From: Mucilaginibacter sp. UBA5151
GTDB taxonomy: Bacteria > Bacteroidota > Bacteroidia > Sphingobacteriales > Sphingobacteriaceae
Direction of reading: 5' to 3'
Length of the DNA stretch: 64,000 nucleotides
NCBI GenBank assembly: GCA_002413785.1
Contig: DHXR01000017.1
Location: 22,437-86,436, forward strand
Both the position numbers and the translations under genes were made by a program. How positions within the stretch are numbered: position 1 is the stretch's first letter; each line of letters begins with the position of its first letter. Under the pieces are notes generated by a model that saw only the letters and a list, made by a program, of their open reading frames with translations, did no database searches and was not told the DNA's origin. Below are positions 32,682-41,385 of this stretch, in pieces.

Positions 32682-35114
32682 ATGCCCGAAACTGCAACAC
32701 ACGCTACAGGTAAGTTTAATTCTGCTGAGCTCAGTTTTGATGATTTTAAGAAAATAGTAATTGTTGATTACCGTATAGCCTTTGAAAGCAGGCAGGCGAG
32801 TTTGATAGGCAGGAGGGAAGTACTTACGGGAAAGGCTAAGTTTGGGATATTTGGCGATGGCAAGGAAGTGGCGCAACTGGCTATGGCAAAGGCTTTTCGC
32901 AAAGGCGACTGGCGCGCAGGTTACTACCGCGACCAAACATTTATGTTCGCTACGGGCATGAGTAATCTTCTGGAGTTTTTTGCGCAGTTGTATGCTTACC
33001 CTGATATTGAGAAGGACCCTGCATCGGGCGGCAGGCAAATGAACTGCCATTATGCTACCCGTTTTATAAATGAAGACGGGAGCTGGGTAAACCAGGCGGA
33101 AACCATGAACTGTTCCTCTGATGTTTCGACCACCGGCGGGCACATGCCGCGCTTACTCGGCCTGGCATACGCTTCAAAACTTTACAGGCAAAATAAGGAA
33201 CTTGAATATCTTGATCAGTTTTCGGTAAATGGTAATGAGGTTGCTTTTGGTACCATAGGCAACGGTTCTACTTCCGAGGGCTTATTTTTTGAGGCCATTA
33301 ATGCGGCCGGCGTATTACAGGTGCCTATGGCGATATCTGTTTGGGACGATGCTTACGCGATATCGGTACCGGCCAGGCTGCAAACCACAAAGGAAGACAT
33401 TTCGGAAATATTAAAAGGCTTTCAGCGTGAGCCCGGCACCAATGGCTACGAAATATTTAAGGTACGCGGATGGGACTACGTGGCGCTATGCGAAACGTAC
33501 GAACGCGCCATAGCGCTTTGCCGTAAAGAACACGTGCCGGTGTTGATACATGTTACTGAAATGACCCAGCCGCAGGGGCATTCCTCATCGGGATCGCATG
33601 AACGCTATAAAACCCGGGAACGCCTGGCGTGGGAAGATGAGAACGACTGCCTGATACAGATGCGTAAATGGATGATCGCTTCGGCCATTGCCACGGAAGC
33701 CGAAATGGATGAGCTGGAAACAAATGCTAAAAAATATGTCCGCGATTGCCAGCGCCAGATTTGGGGTCAGCTATGTGACGATATACGGCTCGAATTAAAT
33801 GAAGCGGCCCGGTTAATTGAAAAATTAGCTGAATATGTCCCTGCCCGTGATGAATTAAATGAACTTGCTTCAGTATTGCGCGAATGTATTGATCCGGGGC
33901 GCAAAGATGTGGTTTCGGCTATACGGAAAACGCTCCGCATTACGATAAAAGACAATGTTTTGCAAAAACAGCAGTTGATAAACTGGCTGGCAGATGAAAA
34001 CGTTAAAAATATTGCCCGGTACGATTCCAAATTATTTACCGGAACGCAGCATTCACCTTTAAATGTAGCGCCGGTTCCGGCGAGATATTATGAGGACTCA
34101 AAGTTTATTGACGGACGCGAGGTATTGAATGCTTGTTTCGACGCTAATTTTGAACGCGATAAAACCATAGTTGCTTTTGGTGAGGATGTAGGTTCCATTG
34201 GCGACGTAAACCAGGGTTTTGCAGGTTTGCAAAGCAAATACGGCGATTTACGCATAACCGACACCGGCATACGCGAAGCCACTATTGTGGGGCAGGGCCT
34301 TGGTCTGGCTATGCGCGGTTTAAAACCCATAGCCGAAATTCAGTACCTTGATTATATTTTATACACAGTTAATGTTTTAAGTGATGACCTGGCAACTTTA
34401 AGCTACCGTACCCATGGAGGTCAGAAAGCGCCGTTGATTATCCGTACCCGGGGGCATCGTTTGGAGGGTATATGGCATTCCGGTTCACCATTGGGATTGA
34501 TCCTGAACTCCATGCGTGGCCTGCATATTTGCGTTCCCCGCGATATGACGCAGGCCGCAGGTATGTATAACGTGTTGTTGAGAGGTGATGAACCTGCTTT
34601 GGTCATAGAATGCTTAAACGGTTATCGTTTAAAAGAAAGGCTGCCCTCAAATGTCGGCGAATTTACCGTTGAATTAGGGAAAGCCGAGATTTTAAAGCAT
34701 GGAACGGATATAACAATAATCTCTTATGGTTCAACACTGCGCCTGGTAATGGAGGCAGGGAAAGAACTGGAAAGATTGGGAATAAGCATTGAAGTAATTG
34801 ACCCGCAAACCTTATATCCTTTTGATACAGAGAATGTTTGTGGAAACTCGTTAAAGAAAACCAGTAAATTACTGATTGTTGATGAAGATCTTCCGGGTGC
34901 AGCTTCGGCTTATATTTTACAAAAGGTTTTGGAATCGCAAAAAGGCTATTATTCGCTTGACGCGCAACCGCGCACTCTTTGTTCCAAAGAACACAGGCCG
35001 CCTTATGGTTCTGACGGCGACTATTTCAGCAAACCTTCGGTGGATGATATTATTGAAGCAGTTTACAGCATGATGAACGAAACAGATCCGCATAAATATC
35101 CGCCAATTTACTGA
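32682..35114 (+). CDS. Fused E1 alpha/beta subunits of a 2-oxoacid dehydrogenase
   Basis: An 810-aa thiamine-diphosphate enzyme with both E1 subunits in one chain. Alpha part (about 25-345): FGDGKEVAQLAMAKAF, the cofactor region GNGSTSEGLFFEA, NAAGVLQVPM and the phosphorylation-loop-like HSSSGSHERY. Beta part (about 470-800): VAFGEDVGSIGDVNQGF, DTGIREATIVGQGLGLAM and a transketolase C-terminal domain (about 670-800). The closest functional class is branched-chain 2-oxoacid or acetoin-type dehydrogenase. The E2 and E3 genes are not in this window. Such fusions are usual in Bacteroidetes. Confidence 0.85.
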   Translation: MPETATHATGKFNSAELSFDDFKKIVIVDYRIAFESRQASLIGRREVLTGKAKFGIFGDGKEVAQLAMAKAFRKGDWRAGYYRDQTFMFATGMSNLLEFFAQLYAYPDIEKDPASGGRQMNCHYATRFINEDGSWVNQAETMNCSSDVSTTGGHMPRLLGLAYASKLYRQNKELEYLDQFSVNGNEVAFGTIGNGSTSEGLFFEAINAAGVLQVPMAISVWDDAYAISVPARLQTTKEDISEILKGFQREPGTNGYEIFKVRGWDYVALCETYERAIALCRKEHVPVLIHVTEMTQPQGHSSSGSHERYKTRERLAWEDENDCLIQMRKWMIASAIATEAEMDELETNAKKYVRDCQRQIWGQLCDDIRLELNEAARLIEKLAEYVPARDELNELASVLRECIDPGRKDVVSAIRKTLRITIKDNVLQKQQLINWLADENVKNIARYDSKLFTGTQHSPLNVAPVPARYYEDSKFIDGREVLNACFDANFERDKTIVAFGEDVGSIGDVNQGFAGLQSKYGDLRITDTGIREATIVGQGLGLAMRGLKPIAEIQYLDYILYTVNVLSDDLATLSYRTHGGQKAPLIIRTRGHRLEGIWHSGSPLGLILNSMRGLHICVPRDMTQAAGMYNVLLRGDEPALVIECLNGYRLKERLPSNVGEFTVELGKAEILKHGTDITIISYGSTLRLVMEAGKELERLGISIEVIDPQTLYPFDTENVCGNSLKKTSKLLIVDEDLPGAASAYILQKVLESQKGYYSLDAQPRTLCSKEHRPPYGSDGDYFSKPSVDDIIEAVYSMMNETDPHKYPPIY

Positions 35115-35478
35115 TGGAATTGCTGCTACAGCGATTGACCGGTTGGTAAGTATTTTTAATTTAATAAAGGTCCAGGCTAACGCGGGACTTTTATTTTTGC
35201 ATCTAAAAGTCGTATAAGGCAAATAAATATCCTATTAAAAAAAATATCGCCTATTATACAATAATTGCATTTTTTTTCAGTTAATATTTTGTACACTATT
35301 TATTTCATCTGCGGTTGTTTAACAATCTGATGAAATAACTTTTTAATTATAATTCCTTAATGATTTAATGACTAAGAAATTATAATTAGCATTCGCAGCG
35401 AAAAAGCGGAACCTAATTCTGCTTTTTTCGTAAACCTGATTACTATTTAATTTATTGATTTTAACCCAATTTTAAAAA
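35115..35478. other. Intergenic region upstream of the L,D-transpeptidase gene
   Basis: No gene is visible. The region 35385-35445 has GCAGCGAAAAAGCGG and CTGCTTTTTTCG, an imperfect hairpin that may end the E1 transcript. The rest is AT-rich and probably contains the promoter of the next gene. Confidence 0.4.
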
Positions 35479-36261
35479 ATGAAGAAACATTTTATCGGGC
35501 TGATTTGCATTTTATTGATGCTCTCAGTTACCACAATAAGCTGGAGGCCGGCAGAAGCAAAAAAAGCTAACGTTATTGCAAACAAATCTTTTAACGCGCG
35601 CGAATTACTTGAGAAATATGTTGATAATATTTATGAATCGGCCCGTCTGCAGGAATCCGGGTTAACATTCGATGTGTTTAAAAAGGCGATGACCGGTTTT
35701 TTAAATTTGAAAATCGCCAATAAATTATCACCCGCAAGTTCTATATTAACAGTGATTGATTTCACCAAATCAAGCCGCGAAAAGCGGATGTGGATAATTG
35801 ACGTTATGGGCAAACAATTAGTGCTAAATACCTGGGTTGCTCATGGGCAGCGAAGCGGCATGGATATAGCAACCCGTTTTTCTGACAGAACAGATTCTTA
35901 TCAAAGCAGCGTAGGGTTTTATGTAACTGATAATGTGTATTATGGTAAACACGGACGCTCATTACGGTTAGACGGTATGGACCCCGGTTTTAACGAAAAT
36001 GCCCGTTCGCGTGAAATTGTTGTACATGCGGCGGATTATGTAGGAAGAAATATTATTGAAGAGCAAGGTCGTTTAGGGCGCAGTTTAGGTTGCCCGGCGG
36101 TATCTCCTGAAGTTGCCGACATGGTGATTAACAACATTAAAGATAAAACGGTAATGTTTATTAACGGCGATGCCAAAAGCTATTACTCAAAATACCTTGA
36201 TGAAGAAAAGGCGTCAAATTTTGTGGCCGAATTAAACCGGCCATTTATGGCAAGTTTGTAG
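35479..36261 (+). CDS. Murein L,D-transpeptidase catalytic-domain protein (YkuD_2)
   Basis: A 260-aa exported protein with a signal peptide (about 1-27). Residues 90-235 fit the YkuD_2 family: MWIIDVMGKQLVLNTWVAHG, SSVGFYVTDNVYYGKHGRSL, and REIVVHAADYVG, then the catalytic segment RLGRSLGCPAVSP with the cysteine in SLGCPAV. The enzyme would remodel peptidoglycan crosslinks in the periplasm. It is single and housekeeping-like. Confidence 0.85.
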   Translation: MKKHFIGLICILLMLSVTTISWRPAEAKKANVIANKSFNARELLEKYVDNIYESARLQESGLTFDVFKKAMTGFLNLKIANKLSPASSILTVIDFTKSSREKRMWIIDVMGKQLVLNTWVAHGQRSGMDIATRFSDRTDSYQSSVGFYVTDNVYYGKHGRSLRLDGMDPGFNENARSREIVVHAADYVGRNIIEEQGRLGRSLGCPAVSPEVADMVINNIKDKTVMFINGDAKSYYSKYLDEEKASNFVAELNRPFMASL

Positions 36262-36321
36262 AGATGTCCCGACGCACCAGGCATTGTCATTTATTTAAGG
36301 AGAAAATGAAATATCGAATAA

Positions 36322-36394
36322 TGAATTTTGAATGTCGAACGCCGAATATTACTCAATATTCAACATTCAAAGTTCGGTGTTCGATATTAAATTC
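36322..36394. repeat. Stutter inverted repeat (ATTCGA words)
   Basis: Arms at about 36322-36345 (GAATTTTGAATGTCGAACGC) and 36371-36394 (its imperfect complement ending TCGATATTAAATTC) enclose an AT-rich loop of ATATTC words. It lies in the convergent gap between the transpeptidase and the lipoprotein gene. Confidence 0.65.
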
Positions 36395-36474
36395 CTTAAC
36401 CTGACAGCATTGTGCATCGGGAGACCTCTTTAATTAATGAGCCGACTGTGGCCCGCCTGCACAGCAAACTGAAT

Positions 36475-36768
36475 TTACCTCCAGTGTCCTCTCTGCCATC
36501 TGTAACCATGATTGTTATGTTCCCATGTGCCCCGAACGTATGCGCGCCCTTCTCTCGGGTGGTCCCAATGCCCGCGTACATAAACGTAGCTGCCTCCACT
36601 CCAGGTCCAATCGCCATCTATCCATATTGCACCTGAATAAGGCGCTAAAGGCCGCTCATAAACGGGCTCAACAGGTTGCGAATAAACAAAATAACCACCC
36701 GCACATGAAGAAATAAACATAGCTATTGCCAATACAAGCAGTAATGCTATTTTTGATAGTGTTTTCAT
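36475..36768 (-). CDS. Small lipoprotein with WxxGHW repeats
   Basis: A 97-aa lipoprotein. The signal peptide ends in ISSCAGG with the lipid cysteine. The mature part has three aromatic repeats, WIDGDWTWSG, YVRGHWDHPR and WQRGHWR, like the WxxGxW repeats of small surface proteins that occur in many bacteria. The open frame extends farther up (to 36855), but the ATG at 36768 gives a normal lipoprotein signal. The function is unknown, with likely outer-membrane or surface location. Confidence 0.8.
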   Translation of the reverse strand: MKTLSKIALLLVLAIAMFISSCAGGYFVYSQPVEPVYERPLAPYSGAIWIDGDWTWSGGSYVYVRGHWDHPREGRAYVRGTWEHNNHGYRWQRGHWR

Positions 36769-36829
36769 CTTTATATGTTTTAAACAACTGAATATATTGA
36801 CAAGTGAAAGGCAAAAAAGTTTTAAAATA

Positions 36830-37720
36830 TTACCGCTTAAATTTATCAGCAACAACCAGTTCCTTGCTTCCGCTTGCGTACTTATAAAAACCGCTCCCCG
36901 ACTTTACTCCCTTGTGCCCGGCTGTAACCATATTTACGAGTAGCGGGCAGGGGGCATATTTTTGATTGCCGAACCCTGTGTGTAACACGTTCAAAATTGC
37001 CTGGCAAACATCCAGGCCAATAAAGTCGGCCAATTGCAGGGGGCCCATGGGATGCGCCATGCCCAGTTTCATTACCGTATCAATCTCTTCAACCCCTGCT
37101 ACGCCTTCATGCAAGGTGTAAATGGCTTCGTTTATCATGGGCATTAAAATGCGGTTGGCAACAAAGCCCGGGTAGTCATTTACCTCCACCGGGGATTTAT
37201 CCAGTTGCCTTGACAATGCCATTATGGTATGCGTAACTTCACCGGTAGTAGCGTAACCCCTTATCACTTCCACCAGTTTCATGAGCGGAACCGGATTCAT
37301 AAAATGCATACCTATTACGTTGCCTGGATTTTTTGTTACAGATGCAATAAGCGTTATTGATATTGACGAAGTATTTGAAGCGAGTATTGCATCATTTTTA
37401 CAAAAATCGCTTAGTTGTTTAAATAAATTTAATTTGATCTCCTGATTTTCGGTTGCAGCTTCTACTACCAGGTCAGCATTTGAAACAGCCTGTTCAAGAT
37501 CAGTAAATGTGGTAATATTTTGGAGTGTTGCCGCTTTTAACTTTTCATCAATAGCGCCTTTTTTTACCTGCCTGTCCAGGTTATTGGCGATGGTTTGTAA
37601 AGCCCGGTTTAAAGCCTCCTGACTGATATCAACCAAAGCCACTTCAAATCCATGCCGGGCAAAGGTATGGGCTATGCCGTTTCCCATTGTCCCGGAGCCT
37701 ATTACTGTGATGTTTTTCAT
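36830..37720 (-). CDS. hbd: 3-hydroxyacyl-CoA (hydroxybutyryl-CoA) dehydrogenase
   Basis: A 296-aa NAD-dependent dehydrogenase. The nucleotide site ITVIGSGTMGNGIAHTFA is at the start, the linker DLVVEAATENQEIKLNLF lies near 85, and the catalytic histidine is in IGMHFMNPVPLMKLVEVI. The C-terminal domain carries DYPGFVANRILMPMINEA and HPMGPLQLADFIGLD. Length and motifs match short-chain hydroxybutyryl-CoA dehydrogenases of the butyrate/PHB and beta-oxidation pathways. It seems monocistronic. Confidence 0.9.
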   Translation of the reverse strand: MKNITVIGSGTMGNGIAHTFARHGFEVALVDISQEALNRALQTIANNLDRQVKKGAIDEKLKAATLQNITTFTDLEQAVSNADLVVEAATENQEIKLNLFKQLSDFCKNDAILASNTSSISITLIASVTKNPGNVIGMHFMNPVPLMKLVEVIRGYATTGEVTHTIMALSRQLDKSPVEVNDYPGFVANRILMPMINEAIYTLHEGVAGVEEIDTVMKLGMAHPMGPLQLADFIGLDVCQAILNVLHTGFGNQKYAPCPLLVNMVTAGHKGVKSGSGFYKYASGSKELVVADKFKR

Positions 37721-37728
37721 ATTGGTGG

Positions 37729-37864
37729 ATTAGTTGATTGAGTTTATTAGGTTGATTAAATTAAGAAAATGGTTGAAAATATTGTAAATGTTGCAAAGTT
37801 GGAACGTTTTTAAAACTTATACAATATTAAAACAATTCAACTTAATCCAACTCAATCAACTAAT
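37729..37864. repeat. Inverted repeat between hbd and bioD
   Basis: ATTAGTTGATTGAGTT (37729-37744) and AACTCAATCAACTAAT (37849-37864) are perfect 16-bp complements around an AT-rich 104-bp middle that also contains complementary words. The right arm reaches the bioD stop codon. Confidence 0.8.
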
Positions 37865-38478
37865 TACAACATTATATAGTTTCCCGCATCAATAACGGCT
37901 TTTTTATCAAGCGGGTCATATTCAGGAATATGTCCCAATAATTCAAGCCCCGAATGTTCTAAAATAAATTCTTTTGAATAAATATCCTTGGTGCCATTAA
38001 AAATGATCCCTTTTATCGGGATCTGTTCCTTTTTTAGCGCATAGATCGATAATAATGTATGGTTGATACTTCCCAAATAATTTTGTGAAACAAGGATTAC
38101 TTCCGCCCCCAAATGCCTTATCAGACCGATCATTAAAAAGCTGTTGTTTAAAGGGACCATCAGGCCGCCGGCGCCTTCAATAATTAAAGTATTGTTTGTT
38201 GAAGGAAGAACAATCTTTTGCGGATCGATATTTATGCCGTCAATAGCGGCGGATTTATGCGGTGAGCAGGGTTGCGACAGTCTGTAAGCTTCCGGGTGAA
38301 AACAGGAGGTGGTATTTGTTACCAGGCTTTGAACTTTATTGGTGTCGCTCCACTCAAGGTCGCCTGATTGAATGGGTTTCCAATAATCGGCCTTCAGTTT
38401 TTCAACCAATACCGCAGATACGATTGTTTTACCTATCCCGGTGTCAATCCCGGTTATAAAAATGGGTTTATTCCGCAT
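37864..38478 (-). CDS. bioD: Dethiobiotin synthase
   Basis: BioD closes the ureido ring of dethiobiotin in biotin synthesis using ATP and bicarbonate. The 204-aa protein has the P-loop ITGIDTGIGKTIVSAVL, the substrate region YWKPIQSGDLE, and VIEGAGGLMVPLN, all BioD signatures. It overlaps the end of bioF by 11 bp, so the two are co-transcribed. No bioA, bioB or bioC lies beside them. Confidence 0.9.
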   Translation of the reverse strand: MRNKPIFITGIDTGIGKTIVSAVLVEKLKADYWKPIQSGDLEWSDTNKVQSLVTNTTSCFHPEAYRLSQPCSPHKSAAIDGINIDPQKIVLPSTNNTLIIEGAGGLMVPLNNSFLMIGLIRHLGAEVILVSQNYLGSINHTLLSIYALKKEQIPIKGIIFNGTKDIYSKEFILEHSGLELLGHIPEYDPLDKKAVIDAGNYIML

Positions 38479-39595
38479 CTAAAAATTTATTTATAGTTTC
38501 GGTTAGTAATATTATCTCCTCCCCGGAATTAAATGAATGCAAACATATTCGTATCCTTTCACTTCCGGCTGGTACAGTTGGACTGAGAATAGGCCGTACA
38601 TCCAAGCCATTAGTTTGTAAAAGCAAAGCCAGTTCTTTAGCTTTTTCATTGCTTTTTAAAACTATGCATTGAATGGCGCTCCCGCTGTTTATTAAGGGGT
38701 ATGCGGCGTTATTTTTGATTTTTTGTTTGAACAGGCTGATATTGTTTCGCAGCAATGCTATTTCATCTATTGATTGCTGCAATAACCCGTAGGCCATTTT
38801 TACAGCGGCAACCTGATGATAGGGCGCCGCAGTTGTATAAATAAATGACCGGGCAAAGTTCACCAGATATTCTTTTAATAAATTACTGCCCAAAACAATT
38901 GCGCCGTGGCAACCTAATGCTTTTCCGAAGGTAACAATCCTGGCAAAAACACGGTTTTGGAAGCGGTTGTCAATCAGCCCGAAGCCATACAGGCCAACGG
39001 CATGCGCCTCATCAACAATTAAATGGGCGTTATACTTATCTGTCAATGCTAATAAATCTTCAATCGGAGGCGTATCTCCATCCATGGAGTAAACGCTTTC
39101 AATAGCCACATAACAATTCCCTTTTGCCTGTTTTAATTTACCCTCCAGGTTTTGCAGGTCATTGTGTTTAAATATGTAACGGTTGGCATAACTTAAACGC
39201 GCCCCATCGATGATAGAGGCATGGATCAGTTCGTCGGTAATAATGGTATCGCCACGCTGGGGGAGCGAAGAAAATAAACCAAGGTTGGCATTGTAACCCG
39301 AAGTAAACAGCAACCCGGCCTCACTTTTATGGAGGGCCGCAATTTGTTTTTCCAGGTCCTCCGTAAAAGTTGAATTGCCCGCCAACAGCCTTGAGCCGCC
39401 GGAACCGTTTGCAATTAAGCCGCTGCTGTTTATTTCAGCATCAATTTTACTTTTTAATGCAGGCGAGCGGGCAAAACCGAGGTAATCGTTGGAACAGAAA
39501 TCAACCAGTTTATTTTCGGGTTTTAATGTTCTGTAATTACCGGCAATGCGCCTTTCTTCCAGTTTGCCTTTAATATATATTTCCGGAGATTTCAA
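38468..39595 (-). CDS. bioF: 8-amino-7-oxononanoate synthase-type enzyme
   Basis: BioF condenses pimeloyl-thioester with alanine, using PLP. Seen motifs: FCSNDYLGFARSP, ANGSGGSRLLAGN, FTSGYNANLG, VDEAHAVGLYGF and the PLP-lysine site VTFGKALGCHGA. I choose the TTG start at 39595 because a longer ATG frame to 39691 would run through the terminator hairpin at 39617-39652 of the preceding gene. That gives about 375 aa, normal for BioF. A related 2-amino-3-ketobutyrate ligase activity cannot be excluded, but linkage to bioD favours BioF. Confidence 0.85.
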   Translation of the reverse strand: MKSPEIYIKGKLEERRIAGNYRTLKPENKLVDFCSNDYLGFARSPALKSKIDAEINSSGLIANGSGGSRLLAGNSTFTEDLEKQIAALHKSEAGLLFTSGYNANLGLFSSLPQRGDTIITDELIHASIIDGARLSYANRYIFKHNDLQNLEGKLKQAKGNCYVAIESVYSMDGDTPPIEDLLALTDKYNAHLIVDEAHAVGLYGFGLIDNRFQNRVFARIVTFGKALGCHGAIVLGSNLLKEYLVNFARSFIYTTAAPYHQVAAVKMAYGLLQQSIDEIALLRNNISLFKQKIKNNAAYPLINSGSAIQCIVLKSNEKAKELALLLQTNGLDVRPILSPTVPAGSERIRICLHSFNSGEEIILLTETINKFLDAE

Positions 39596-39616
39596 TTTTA
39601 TAATTTCGGCTAAAAT

Positions 39617-39652
39617 AAAGAAAGCGCCCCGGTTTATCAGAGCGCTTTCTTT
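39617..39652 (-). terminator. Terminator of the Spy-like gene
   Basis: AAAGAAAGCGC (39617-39627) and GCGCTTTCTTT (39642-39652) pair perfectly with a 14-nt loop. It lies 22 bp after the stop codon at 39675 and just before the bioF start. Confidence 0.8.
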
Positions 39653-39674
39653 AAAATTATTTTGTGTGTGGGGA

Positions 39675-40040
39675 TTAATTACCGCCGCCACCGCCCTGCA
39701 TCATCCGGGCGCGCCGCTCATCCAGTATTTTTTGAAAAGCGGTTGCCTGGTCAGGGGTCAGAATTGCCTTGATCTTATCGTTTGTGACTTGCATTAAAGG
39801 ACGCATAGCCTGCATCATCGCGTCCCTGTCGCCATTTGCCGCAGTTCTTATACTATCCCTCTTAGCGTTCTGGGCAGTATAGATAGCTTCGATCTTAGCC
39901 GTCTGATCGTCATTGAGCTTAAGTTGCGTTTGCAGTTGTTTTGCCCGGTCTGCCGGAGTCATCCTCATGCCGCCACCCTGTGCACGGCCAACGGCTGTAA
40001 TTCCTAAAAGGAAACAGCACATCAACATAAATTTTCTCAT
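39675..40040 (-). CDS. Spy/CpxP-like periplasmic small protein
   Basis: A 121-aa exported helical protein. The signal peptide MRKFMLMCCFLLGITAVGRA is followed by a glycine/methionine-rich start, then two helix hairpins with MTPADRAKQLQTQLKLNDDQ and KAILTPDQATAFQKILDERR, reminiscent of the LTxxQ motifs of Spy/CpxP chaperone-like proteins. The end is glycine-rich. A role in periplasmic stress or metal response is plausible. Confidence 0.65.
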   Translation of the reverse strand: MRKFMLMCCFLLGITAVGRAQGGGMRMTPADRAKQLQTQLKLNDDQTAKIEAIYTAQNAKRDSIRTAANGDRDAMMQAMRPLMQVTNDKIKAILTPDQATAFQKILDERRARMMQGGGGGN

Positions 40041-40133
40041 GGTTTTAGTTTTTTATTGTTTGATAAAGATAAACCCTTATGGTTTAAAAACGGGGATGTA
40101 ACTTAATTGTTGCTTTGGGGATCATTGGTCATT

Positions 40134-40536
40134 AGTCATTGGTCATTCAATGTCGTTTACTTAAGTAAACGATATTTACTTGCATATTCTAATTGCGCCC
40201 TTTCAGGGTTATATTGCTGCTATTTATGGTCGATGAGCTATGCCCATCGCAGACATATTTGTCCCCTTCGGGGCCGTCTGTCAGGTGGAAAAAAATAAAG
40301 CTGTAATCGTAGATACCAGGGGGTGAATTGTTGCTGTTTTTCAGCCCTGAAAGGGCGTAATACATCAACACAGGGCGAAGTCCTGTGACAGAAGACATAA
40401 CCCTAATATTAGAGCCCTGAAAGGGCGCGATATTTAGCCCCATCTAATCCGATAGCTATCGGATTAGATGGGGTAGAAAAGTGACGGCGGAACACATGGA
40501 TTTCCTTAAGTAAACGACATTGAATGACTAATGACT
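40134..40536. mobile_element. MITE-like element with 32-bp terminal inverted repeats
   Basis: The left end AGTCATTGGTCATTCAATGT (continuing to 40165) and the right end (40505-40536) are inverted copies with one mismatch over 32 bp. Inside, the word GCCCTGAAAGGGCG occurs at 40344-40357 and 40414-40427 and inverted at 40196-40208; a 36-bp palindrome lies at 40438-40473. No protein is encoded. The element would need a transposase supplied elsewhere. The right end overlaps the regulator gene and provides its stop codon. Confidence 0.75.
40438..40473. repeat. 36-bp perfect palindrome inside the MITE-like element
   Basis: The two 18-bp halves, CCCCATCTAATCCGATAG (40438-40455) and its exact complement (40456-40473), meet without any spacer. 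Perfect palindromes of this length are unstable in many hosts, so its preservation may mean recent arrival or a function. Confidence 0.9.
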
Positions 40537-41301
40537 TCCCTGCAAATTTGAAATGGACCGCTGCATTTGGGCCATCATACTCGTTAAGCTTTCTAAAGTA
40601 GGCTCTGGGGTTGGCATCGGCAGGTGGGTTGAAATATAGGCTTTTGCCTTCCAGATCTCTAAAATATCTTCCCCACTTATCTCGTAAGGTTCGTACACCG
40701 GGTTATCAGATACCAGTTTAAGCTTTTTATTCTCCCGGTATTTATTGCCGATGCGTTTGTAAACCACGCCTTCAGTTTTGGATATAACTACATAAGTTTC
40801 ACCGGTTTTTACGTCGGCCCAGTTTTCAACATACTCGCCTATAATAATAGTGCCCGAAACAAGGGGCAGCATGGAATCGCCTTTTATTTCAAAAGCCCTG
40901 TAAGTGCCCTGTTTAAACATCGGCAAGTAAAACTTTGGCAATTGGGCCACATATTCAGGATCGGCATAGCCGTTTAAATAGCCTGCGCTGGCTTTCAAAG
41001 GCACCAGTTCAATGTTTTCATTATCATCCTTGTCAACCGAAATGCTTAATACACGCAGGTTGGCGGGGTTGCCTTTTGGCTTGGGCGCCCATTTTTCATT
41101 GATAACTTCGTTAATAAAGTCATCAATGGAAACACCAAAATACAATGCTATTTTTTTTAGTAAATCATACTTCGGATCCGCTCTTTCTTCTTCATAAGCG
41201 CCTACAAGTGATCTTTTTATGCCCACTGCATCAGCAAACTGCTGTTGGGTAAGGCCTTTCTTTTTACGGAGAAATTTAATATTTGAAGGAATATTTGACA
41301 T
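40528..41301 (-). CDS. XRE-family repressor with S24 peptidase-like domain
   Basis: A 257-aa LexA/CI-like regulator. The N-terminal helix-turn-helix reads GLTQQQFADAVGIKRSLVGA (residues 18-37). The C-terminal S24 domain (about 120-230) has the catalytic-type KGDSMLPLVSGTIIIGEYV and TYVVISKTEGVVYKRI segments, with Ser and Lys in the expected places, so self-cleavage in response to DNA damage is possible. The ATG at 41301 fits better than the frame start at 41343. The last codon and stop come from the MITE-like element. It faces a divergent gene across a strong dyad operator. Confidence 0.85.
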   Translation of the reverse strand: MSNIPSNIKFLRKKKGLTQQQFADAVGIKRSLVGAYEEERADPKYDLLKKIALYFGVSIDDFINEVINEKWAPKPKGNPANLRVLSISVDKDDNENIELVPLKASAGYLNGYADPEYVAQLPKFYLPMFKQGTYRAFEIKGDSMLPLVSGTIIIGEYVENWADVKTGETYVVISKTEGVVYKRIGNKYRENKKLKLVSDNPVYEPYEISGEDILEIWKAKAYISTHLPMPTPEPTLESLTSMMAQMQRSISNLQGSH

Positions 41302-41320
41302 AAAATTTGGAATTGCTAAA

Positions 41321-41358
41321 ATAATTAGTAATTTTATGCTCATAAAGTTAGTAATTAT
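41321..41358. promoter_or_regulatory. Operator dyad of the S24 repressor
   Basis: The 19-bp halves ATAATTAGTAATTTTATGC and TCATAAAGTTAGTAATTAT are inverted complements at 16 of 19 positions. It fills the gap between the repressor and a divergent gene, where an autoregulatory operator is expected. Confidence 0.6.
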
Positions 41359-41385
41359 TTTTCAACCAGCAAAATTTATTATCAA

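Noticed and set aside
32589..33143. 184-aa minus-strand frame opposite the E1 gene
   Set aside because: Antisense to a well-supported 810-aa enzyme and rich in residues typical of reverse-strand translation.
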